Below, piece after piece: positions 7,157 to 13,583 of a stretch of 23,832 nt of DNA. Under the pieces are notes generated by a model. The model saw only the letters and a list, made by a program, of their open reading frames with translations. It made no database searches and was not told where the DNA came from. The stretch's first letter is position 1, and every line of letters begins with the position of its first letter. Position numbers and translations under genes: made by a program. This DNA is from Candidatus Parabacteroides intestinavium (lineage in GTDB: Bacteria; Bacteroidota; Bacteroidia; Bacteroidales; Tannerellaceae): NCBI GenBank assembly GCA_019118725.1, contig DWYO01000037.1, positions 1 to 23,832 of the forward strand. The letters are read 5' to 3'.

Positions 7157-9259
7157 ATGAAGAAAATCCTACTCAATGTTTTTTTACTTTTAAGCATAAG
7201 TAATATGGTGCAAGCAGAATCAAATCCATTTTTTGGCAAATGGAATACCCCGTTCGAGACCGTTCCTTTTGATAAAATCAAGATGGAACACTACGAACCA
7301 GCCTTTAAGAAAGGCATAGAAGAATTAAAAGCTGAAGTAGACAATATAGCCAACAACCCCAAGCCGGCCACGTTCGAGAACACCATTGTGGCATTGGAAC
7401 GGAGCGGCCAGTTATTGAATCGTGTCAGCGGAGCTTTCTTCAACGTATTGAGTGCGAATGCGAACGATGCGATGATGGAGATTTCGCAACGCATCTCGCC
7501 CGACCTGACGGAAAGTTCGAATTACATTTACCTAAACGAAAAACTATTTGCACGGGTCAAGGCGGTTTATGAACAACGGACTTCTCTCAATCTGGATAAA
7601 GAAGATTCCAAATTGCTGGACGAAACTTATCGGGCATTTCAGGAAAGGGGTGCGACCTTGAACGAAGCCGACAAAGCCAAATACCGCGAGTTGACCACGG
7701 AAATGAGCCTGCTCTCCTTGCAATTCGACCAAAACGCCTTGAAAGACCAGAATCGGTTTGAATTGGTATTGACCGACGAAAAGGATCTGTCCGGCCTTCC
7801 GGAGAGCATCCGTGAAGCGGCCGCTCATTCGGCCAAAGAAAAAGGGAAGAGCGGATGGCTTTTCACGCTGGATGCACCGAGCTACGTTCCTTTCCTGCGT
7901 TATGCCGATTCGCGCGAACTTCGCGAAAAGATGTATCGTGCCTACATGAGTGTCGGAAACAAAGGGGATGAATATGACAATAAAGAGATTGTACGCAAAT
8001 TGGTCAACGACCGCCTGGCCTTGGCTCAATTAATGGGTTATCCCAACTATGCGGCATTCGAATTATCCCACAAAATGGCGAAAAACGCTGATAATGTATA
8101 TAACTTACTGGATCAATTGCTAAACGCATACAAGCCGGTTGCCATCAACGAGTTTAATGCAGTACAGGGATTCGCTATCGGAAAGGAACAAACCAATATC
8201 GCCATCCAGCCCTGGGACTGGAATTATTATTCGGAAAAGCTGAAGGATATCCGTTTCAAGGTAAATGATGAAATGACCCGCCCTTATTTCCAATTGGAAA
8301 ATGTAAAGAAAGGCGTGTTTGGCCTGGCCACCCGGCTTTATGGCATCACGTTCAAAGAAAACCCGAAAATTCCGGTATATAACGAAGAGGTACAGGCCTA
8401 CGAAGTACATGATGCAGACGGGAAGTTCCTTGCCGTACTTTACACCGACTTCTTTCCGCGCGAAGGCAAACAATCCGGTGCGTGGATGAACGGCATCAAA
8501 TCACAATACCACGATGAGAAAGGGAAAGATAGCCGCCCGCAGATTATCATCGTGATGAACTTCACCCGGCCTACAGCTACCAAGCCTGCGTTATTGACAT
8601 TCGATGAAGTAGAAACCCTGTTGCATGAATTCGGGCACGCATTGCATGGCATATTCGCCGAAGGCAAATACGCAAGTCTGTCTGGCACCAATGTTTATCA
8701 AGACTTTGTAGAGCTACCTTCGCAAATCATGGAAAATTGGCTGACCGAGAAGGAATACTTAGACCAGATAGCTATCCATTATGAAACAGGCGAAAAAATT
8801 CCGCAGGAGTTGGTACAGAAATTGATTGACGCATCCAACTACAATACCGGCTATTTATGTTGCCGGCAGGTCAGCTTCGGCCTCTTGGACATGGCTTGGC
8901 ATACCATCACCCAACCCTTCACGGGAGATGTCATCGCATTCGAGAAAGAGGCCTGGAAGAAAGCTGTAATCGTACCGGATATCCCGGGAACCTGTATGAG
9001 TACGAACTTCGGGCATCTCTTTGCCGGAGGATATGCCGCCGGATATTACGGATACAAATGGGCGGAAGTGCTGGATGCCGATGCCTTCTCTCTTTTCAAA
9101 GAGAAAGGTATATTCAACAAAGAGGTCGCTAAATCGTTCCACGATAACATCTTAACCAAAGGAGGAACCGAAGATCCCGATGTACTCTACAAACGATTCC
9201 GCGGACAAGAGCCGAGCATCGATGCATTGTTGAAACGGAACGGAATCATCAAGGATTAA
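7157..9259 (+). CDS. Exported M3-family oligopeptidase (peptidyl-dipeptidase Dcp-like)
   Basis: The product is 700 aa; Dcp-type enzymes remove C-terminal dipeptides from oligopeptides. The zinc motif is HEFGH (H490, E491, H494), and the third ligand is E519 in DFVELPSQ, 29 residues after the first His, as in E. coli Dcp. The catalytic-cleft signature near the C-terminus (GHLFAGGYAAGYYGYKWAE, about 617-635) is also present. Residues 1-20 form a signal peptide ending MVQA before ESNPFF, so the enzyme is probably periplasmic, unlike DPP III at 1486-3450. The frame stays open upstream to 7127, but that stretch overlaps the -7 box; ATG 7157 starts the signal peptide and is preferred. A 22-nt-unit repeat begins 20 nt after the stop. 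Confidence 0.93.
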   Translation: MKKILLNVFLLLSISNMVQAESNPFFGKWNTPFETVPFDKIKMEHYEPAFKKGIEELKAEVDNIANNPKPATFENTIVALERSGQLLNRVSGAFFNVLSANANDAMMEISQRISPDLTESSNYIYLNEKLFARVKAVYEQRTSLNLDKEDSKLLDETYRAFQERGATLNEADKAKYRELTTEMSLLSLQFDQNALKDQNRFELVLTDEKDLSGLPESIREAAAHSAKEKGKSGWLFTLDAPSYVPFLRYADSRELREKMYRAYMSVGNKGDEYDNKEIVRKLVNDRLALAQLMGYPNYAAFELSHKMAKNADNVYNLLDQLLNAYKPVAINEFNAVQGFAIGKEQTNIAIQPWDWNYYSEKLKDIRFKVNDEMTRPYFQLENVKKGVFGLATRLYGITFKENPKIPVYNEEVQAYEVHDADGKFLAVLYTDFFPREGKQSGAWMNGIKSQYHDEKGKDSRPQIIIVMNFTRPTATKPALLTFDEVETLLHEFGHALHGIFAEGKYASLSGTNVYQDFVELPSQIMENWLTEKEYLDQIAIHYETGEKIPQELVQKLIDASNYNTGYLCCRQVSFGLLDMAWHTITQPFTGDVIAFEKEAWKKAVIVPDIPGTCMSTNFGHLFAGGYAAGYYGYKWAEVLDADAFSLFKEKGIFNKEVAKSFHDNILTKGGTEDPDVLYKRFRGQEPSIDALLKRNGIIKD

Positions 9260-9279
9260 AAGCTCATAAACAAAGGACT

Positions 9280-9367
9280 AAAATTTATGCCTATCTTCGT
9301 CACCGAAGATGCCTATCTTTGCATTCAAAGATGCCTATCTTCGTCCGGAAAGAAAGGCATAAATTTT
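9280..9367. repeat. 22-nt modular hairpin repeat with inverted ends (copy 2)
   Basis: Perfect 13-bp inverted ends AAAATTTATGCCT (9280-9292) and AGGCATAAATTTT (9355-9367) enclose three head-to-tail 22-nt units at 9287-9308, 9309-9330 and 9331-9352. Each unit begins ATGCCTATCTT. Unit 1 holds the hairpin CTTCG-tcac-CGAAG and unit 2 CTTTG-catt-CAAAG, a compensatory base change. Unit 3 can instead pair with the closing end (9331-9341 with 9350-9360, one mismatch). It lies just downstream of the M3 peptidase gene and may form its transcript 3' end. Confidence 0.85.
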
Positions 9368-9458
9368 TCAAAAGAAATAACCGCCATTTTCCCGGGGATA
9401 AACACTATTTTGAAAAAAATCGACCGACATTTTTTCCGGAATAATGGGTTGTTCCCGA

Positions 9459-9489
9459 TTGGGAATTAACAAAAAAATACGTACCTTTG
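9459..9489 (+). promoter_or_regulatory. ribD promoter
   Basis: The -7 box is TACCTTTG (9482-9489), with a -33 TTG at 9459-9461 and a 20-nt spacer. A small inverted repeat (TTCCC-gatt-GGGAA, 9452-9465) overlaps the -33. The predicted leader is about 15 nt, too short for an FMN riboswitch. Confidence 0.75.
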
Positions 9490-9510
9490 TTTCGGTAGAA
9501 AAATAAAAGC

Positions 9511-10578
9511 ATGAAAGTAGAAGAGAAGTTTATGGCCCGATGCATCGAACTGGCACGCCACGGAGCGGGATATACGGCTCCGAATCCTATGGTGGGCGCA
9601 GTTGTGGTGCACAACGGAAAAATCATAGGAGAAGGCTTTCATCGCCGGTGCGGAATGGGGCATGCTGAAGTAAATGCCCTTGCGTCAGTACATAACGAGG
9701 ACCTATTACGTGAAGCTACCCTTTATGTCAGCCTGGAGCCTTGTTCCCATTACGGAAAGACACCCCCCTGTGCGGAATTGATTATACAGAAAGGCATCCC
9801 GCGTGTGGTGGTGGGATGTCTGGACCCTTTTCCGGAAGTGTCCGGACGAGGAATACGAATGCTTCGCGAAGCCGGAGTCGAAGTGATAACTGGTATCATG
9901 GAGCAGGAGGCCCGTGCATTAAACGAAGCTTTCATGATTTTCCAAACGGAAAAACGCCCCTTGGTGACGCTGAAATGGGCTGAGAGTGCAGACGGATTCA
10001 TTGATGCTTGCCGTAACTCGGCCAAAACCGCTCCGATCACCTTTTCTACACCTGAAACCCGAGCACGGGTTCATAAACTGCGTGCGGAATCTGCAGCTAT
10101 CTTAGTGGGTACCCGGACGGCGCTGTTAGACAATCCTTCCCTATCCGTACGCTATTGGAGCGGGAAATCCCCGGTACGGTTGGTTATTGACCGGGAACTA
10201 AAGATACCTTCATCTTATCACCTGATGGATCATTCCGTCCCTACCCTCGTATTCACCACCTACCGGAAAGAGCCGGTCGGGCAAACAGAGTATGTGCCGC
10301 TTGACTTTAAGATATCGATTGTCCACCAGATACTTCAATGCCTCTATGAACGGAAATTGAACTCTCTGCTGGTCGAAGGCGGAGCCTCTCTGTTGCAGCA
10401 ATTCCTCGATTCCGGCTATTGGGACCGGGCCGTTGTTGAGAAATCTCCGCTATGTATTCAAACAGGAGTGAAAGCTCCGGACATCCCGTCGGGGAGTGTT
10501 CGTTTCGAACAAATGAGCGGTCATGTTTTTGCTCTTTATACACATAGCAGAAAGAATAATTGCCCTAAAATATTATAA
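9511..10578 (+). CDS. ribD: Bifunctional riboflavin biosynthesis protein RibD
   Basis: The product is 355 aa. It carries out two successive cytoplasmic steps of riboflavin synthesis: deamination of 2,5-diamino-6-ribosylamino-4(3H)-pyrimidinone 5'-phosphate, then NADPH-dependent reduction of the ribosyl side chain. The N-terminal deaminase domain (1-145) has H51-A-E53 and PCSHYGKTPPC with zinc ligands C78 and C87. The C-terminal reductase domain (about 148-345) has the LKWAESADGFID region, the LVGTRTALLDNPSLSVR segment and LLVEGGASL. Length is usual for the bifunctional enzyme. It has its own promoter (9459-9489) and is not beside other rib genes in this window. A new promoter starts 38 nt after the stop, so it appears monocistronic. 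Confidence 0.96.
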   Translation: MKVEEKFMARCIELARHGAGYTAPNPMVGAVVVHNGKIIGEGFHRRCGMGHAEVNALASVHNEDLLREATLYVSLEPCSHYGKTPPCAELIIQKGIPRVVVGCLDPFPEVSGRGIRMLREAGVEVITGIMEQEARALNEAFMIFQTEKRPLVTLKWAESADGFIDACRNSAKTAPITFSTPETRARVHKLRAESAAILVGTRTALLDNPSLSVRYWSGKSPVRLVIDRELKIPSSYHLMDHSVPTLVFTTYRKEPVGQTEYVPLDFKISIVHQILQCLYERKLNSLLVEGGASLLQQFLDSGYWDRAVVEKSPLCIQTGVKAPDIPSGSVRFEQMSGHVFALYTHSRKNNCPKIL

Positions 10579-10615
10579 ATATTATCGCTTTTTAGGCAGA
10601 AAGAGAAAATGTTTC

Positions 10616-10623
10616 TACTTTTG
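10616..10623 (+). promoter_or_regulatory. -7 box of the DUF6242 lipoprotein gene
   Basis: TACTTTTG matches TAnnTTTG. A TTTAG near 10592-10596 is a weak -33. The box fixes the gene start downstream: ATG 10644 or 10653. Confidence 0.55.
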
Positions 10624-10652
10624 TGCCTTTGTATGAACAAACTATGTTTTTG

Positions 10653-12020
10653 ATGAAAAGTAAAATATTTTTATGGTTGACGGGTTGCCTAGCGCTGACG
10701 TTGGTGTCTTGTTTAGGCAACAACGAATGGGATGATGTTCCCTATGAGGTTGATATGAATTGCCAGATATTGTCTTTCTCCGTTGAATCGGATTCATTGC
10801 CGGCATTAAACGATGTACGATTCACGATTGACCAAATAAATGAACATATCATGAATCTGGACTCCATGGATTTCGGAACGGTAATTAAAGACAAGGTCAT
10901 CGCGAAAATCGGGAAGGGGAATTATGTAAGCAAAATGCAGGTGATTCCGGAAGCTACCGGAGATACCATCGATTGGGAATCGGGCGACTCGCTGGATATC
11001 TCCCAACCTGTACAGATTCTTATCTACAATGCCGGAGGAACCATCCAGCGCACGTATGACATGTGGGTCAATATCCATCAGATAGTTCCGGATTCGATGG
11101 TATGGAGACAACATACCGCTCAGGCTTTGGGGCAAAATGTAGCCGATGAAAAAGTCATTCAATATGCCGATTCATATTATATGTATGTGCAACCTTCCGC
11201 AAACCAAGGATACCAGCTTTATACATCTGCTATAAACGATGCAGTCAACTGGAATGAGACGGCTCTGACCGGACTTCCGGTTAGCGGGTTGCAACTTTCC
11301 CAATTATCGTCTTTCGGAGACACCCTATATGTTCCAGACGATAGGGGTACTCTTTATCAATCTACCGATGCCCTGAATTGGTCCTCGGTAGAGAACACGC
11401 CATTTGTTCATGCGGTTTTAGGCGGAATGAAAGAGAGTGCAGACCAGCCGGCTGTATTGGCCACCATCATTAACGATAACAACGAATTGAAGTTTGCCGC
11501 CATGAATAAAGCCGGAGAATGGAGCATCGGTGCATCTGTTCCCGAAAACTTTCCTATAGAGGGATTCGCCTCTCTCCCGGTATCGCTGATGTATCGTGAG
11601 CGAATCATGCTGGTCGGAGGTAAGACGGGTGGCGGATCTTTGGTCAATTCGGTATGGGCTACCATGAATGCGCTGACCTGGTCCGAACAGACGGATGCCT
11701 ACGGAAGTCATCTGTTTAGCAAAAGACAAGGTACGTCTGTTATTTACTATGACGAGATGTATTACCTGATAGGTGGTATTGACGAGAATAACCAACCGCT
11801 AAAAGATATTTACCGTTCATCAGATTATGGAGTTACTTGGAATTATATAGATTCATTAGTAGTTTTGCCTGCGGATTATCAAGCCAGAGGATTTGCCTCC
11901 CTGCTTGCCGACCCGGACAATTATCTGATGATTTTCGGAGGAAAAACTTCGGAAAACGGAAGCGTTAGGGATGATATCTGGAGAGGCCGCATCAATCGGT
12001 TCGGCTTCGAAAGACAATAA
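10653..12020 (+). CDS. DUF6242-type lipoprotein with beta-propeller-like C-terminal part
   Basis: The product is 455 aa and of unknown function. A lipoprotein signal peptide (1-19) carries the lipobox LVSC with C20 as the modified residue, so the protein is anchored in a membrane, probably the outer one. An N-terminal domain follows (about 28-150; acidic, with SFSVESDSLP and the VRFTIDQIN pattern typical of DUF6242). The C-terminal region (about 150-455) has repeated W-containing blades such as SVWATMNALTWSEQTDAYG and IYRSSDYGVTWNYIDS, and resembles kelch/sialidase-like propellers. ATG 10653 gives the best signal peptide; ATG 10644 (three codons earlier) is possible. No close functional partner: it lies between ribD and the envelope cluster, each with its own promoter. 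Confidence 0.8.
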   Translation: MKSKIFLWLTGCLALTLVSCLGNNEWDDVPYEVDMNCQILSFSVESDSLPALNDVRFTIDQINEHIMNLDSMDFGTVIKDKVIAKIGKGNYVSKMQVIPEATGDTIDWESGDSLDISQPVQILIYNAGGTIQRTYDMWVNIHQIVPDSMVWRQHTAQALGQNVADEKVIQYADSYYMYVQPSANQGYQLYTSAINDAVNWNETALTGLPVSGLQLSQLSSFGDTLYVPDDRGTLYQSTDALNWSSVENTPFVHAVLGGMKESADQPAVLATIINDNNELKFAAMNKAGEWSIGASVPENFPIEGFASLPVSLMYRERIMLVGGKTGGGSLVNSVWATMNALTWSEQTDAYGSHLFSKRQGTSVIYYDEMYYLIGGIDENNQPLKDIYRSSDYGVTWNYIDSLVVLPADYQARGFASLLADPDNYLMIFGGKTSENGSVRDDIWRGRINRFGFERQ

Positions 12021-12036
12021 CTTTGGCTGTCTGATA

Positions 12037-12044
12037 TAATTTTG
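12037..12044 (+). promoter_or_regulatory. -7 box of the DUF6089-uppS-bamA operon
   Basis: TAATTTTG fits TAnnTTTG, 17 nt after the DUF6242 stop. The -33 is not evident. Transcription would start near 12051, upstream of all candidate start codons of the next gene. Confidence 0.5.
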
Positions 12045-12099
12045 AGCCATTTTTAGCGTTAAAAAAAGAAATATGTTTAATCGAATGACTATACGGTTT

Positions 12100-12813
12100 A
12101 TGAACACATCTTTCTTTCGACACGCTATCTGTTTCCTGATGTTGCTGGGGTGTATCGGTACGACCCGCGCACAGGATTACAAATATGAAATCGGCGGTAT
12201 GGCCGGAGGAGCCTATTATATGGGCGACTTAAACAAAAACACGTTCTTTAAGGGACTGAATCCCTCTTTGGGAGTGGTATTCCGCTACGTGCCCAACTTC
12301 CGATGGGCCGTAAAAACGGATTTGCTATGGGGCCGAGTTTCCGGTAGTACGGACGGAATCGAAAATGTATTCCCGAACAACGCGACGGCTTCGTTCAGCC
12401 GTAACTTTTTCGAGCTGGGCGGACAGATGGAATTCAATTTCATGCCATATAGCGACAAGTTCGTTTACCTGAATACAAAACGCTTCTCTCCTTATATATT
12501 CTTGGGAGCGGGCGTGACGATAGCACCAGGGAATAACACATTTGCCGGGGTGAATATTCCCATGGGGGTAGGTGTAAAATACAAGCTGAAAAGCCGATTG
12601 AACTTGGGATGTGAGTTCTCGTTCCGGAAGTTATTCGGAGATTCATTCGATGTAACCGATGGGAATAACGAGATTCTGGATAATCCATACGGAATATCCA
12701 GCAGTGCGTTCAAGAACAAGGACTGGTATTCGTTGCTCATGATTTCCATAACCTGGGATTTTGGTGAACGATGCCGTCCGTGTAATAACAAATATAGTAA
12801 CGGAGCTTATTAA
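12100..12813 (+). CDS. DUF6089-family outer-membrane beta-barrel protein (PorG-like)
   Basis: The product is 237 aa. From ATG 12100 a clean signal peptide (1-24, ending TTRA before QDYKYE) leads into an eight-strand-like barrel pattern: alternating hydrophobic strands, many Tyr/Phe/Gly residues and a terminal strand ISITWDF before a short Cys-containing tail. The frame extends upstream to ATG 12073 (246 aa) and 12085; these only lengthen the n-region, so 12100 is preferred on signal-peptide shape. In Porphyromonas the homologous protein just before uppS and bamA is PorG, a type IX secretion component. No other T9SS gene is in this window, so a secretion role is not asserted; an envelope structural role is equally possible. 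uppS starts 16 nt after the stop. Confidence 0.82.
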   Translation: MNTSFFRHAICFLMLLGCIGTTRAQDYKYEIGGMAGGAYYMGDLNKNTFFKGLNPSLGVVFRYVPNFRWAVKTDLLWGRVSGSTDGIENVFPNNATASFSRNFFELGGQMEFNFMPYSDKFVYLNTKRFSPYIFLGAGVTIAPGNNTFAGVNIPMGVGVKYKLKSRLNLGCEFSFRKLFGDSFDVTDGNNEILDNPYGISSSAFKNKDWYSLLMISITWDFGERCRPCNNKYSNGAY

Positions 12814-12829
12814 GAGATATTGTGTGATC

Positions 12830-13573
12830 ATGTCGTTGTTGGAAAAGATAGATAAAGACCATTTGCCGCAACATGTGGCAATTATCATGGATGGAAACGG
12901 ACGATGGGCCAAAGCCCGTGGTCAGGAACGTTATGTAGGCCATCAGGAAGGAGTCGTATCGGTGCGTAAGGTAGTTGAAGCCGCATCCGAGTTAGGCATA
13001 AAATACCTGACGTTATACACGTTCTCGACCGAGAACTGGAACCGGCCAGAAGCGGAAGTCCATGCGTTGATGAGATTGATGGTAGCTGCTATCAAACAAG
13101 AGACTCCGGACTTGATGAAAAACAATGTCCGCCTGGATGCGATAGGCGATCTGTCGCGTCTGCCTGAGGATGCTCAAAACACGTTGAAAGAATGTATTGA
13201 GGAGACCTCTGTCAATACGGGAATAACCATGATATTGGCTTTAAGCTACTCTTCACGTTGGGAAATCACCTCTGCCGTGAAGCAAATTGTAGCCGATGTC
13301 CGGTCAGGGAAACTCGATATGGATCAGATTTCAGAAGAGACCGTTTCTGCCTACCTGACAACAAGACATATACCGGATCCGGACTTGCTGATCCGTACAG
13401 GAGGCGAGCAGCGTCTAAGCAATTTCCTGCTTTGGCAGCTCTCGTATGCCGAGTTTTACTTTACAGATATTTTCTGGCCGGATTTTAGAGAAGAAGAGTT
13501 GTATGGTGCTTTATTGTATTACCAAAAGCGCGAACGCCGTTTCGGTAAGACAAGTGAGCAATTAATTTTATAA
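12830..13573 (+). CDS. uppS: Isoprenyl transferase (undecaprenyl diphosphate synthase)
   Basis: The product is 247 aa. It condenses isopentenyl diphosphate units with farnesyl diphosphate in cis to give the C55 carrier lipid for peptidoglycan and surface glycans; it acts at the cytoplasmic face. Family motifs are present in order: HVAIIMDGNGRWAK with the catalytic Asp at D21, GVVSVRKVVE, FSTENWNRP, and DLLIRTGGEQRLSNFLLW plus the YFTDIFWPDF end motif. The frame is open further upstream inside the preceding gene (to 12761), but ATG 12830 places the first motif at the usual distance from the N-terminus. It lies 16 nt after the DUF6089 gene and 10 nt before bamA, so the three are cotranscribed. 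Confidence 0.96.
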   Translation: MSLLEKIDKDHLPQHVAIIMDGNGRWAKARGQERYVGHQEGVVSVRKVVEAASELGIKYLTLYTFSTENWNRPEAEVHALMRLMVAAIKQETPDLMKNNVRLDAIGDLSRLPEDAQNTLKECIEETSVNTGITMILALSYSSRWEITSAVKQIVADVRSGKLDMDQISEETVSAYLTTRHIPDPDLLIRTGGEQRLSNFLLWQLSYAEFYFTDIFWPDFREEELYGALLYYQKRERRFGKTSEQLIL

Positions 13574-13583
13574 ACTATAGTTT

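Noticed and set aside
8857..9132. Opposing 91- and 95-codon frames inside the M3 peptidase gene
   Set aside because: Both are shadows of the coding strand; the M3 frame here contains conserved family sequence to its C-terminus.
9287..9352. CRISPR-like array of three 22-nt repeats
   Set aside because: The units are directly adjacent without unique spacers, the array has inverted ends, and no cas gene is in the window.
9459..9511. FMN riboswitch before ribD
   Set aside because: A full -33/-7 promoter lies at 9459-9489, leaving about 15 nt of leader, far too short for the aptamer; no RFN-like motif is seen.
10623..10652. Upstream non-ATG start for the DUF6242 gene
   Set aside because: The site overlaps the -7 box TACTTTTG; ATG 10653 begins a proper lipoprotein signal peptide.
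12761..12829. Extended N-terminus of UppS overlapping the DUF6089 gene
   Set aside because: The extra 23 residues are outside the family length and match nothing; ATG 12830 puts the MDGNGRW motif at the usual place.
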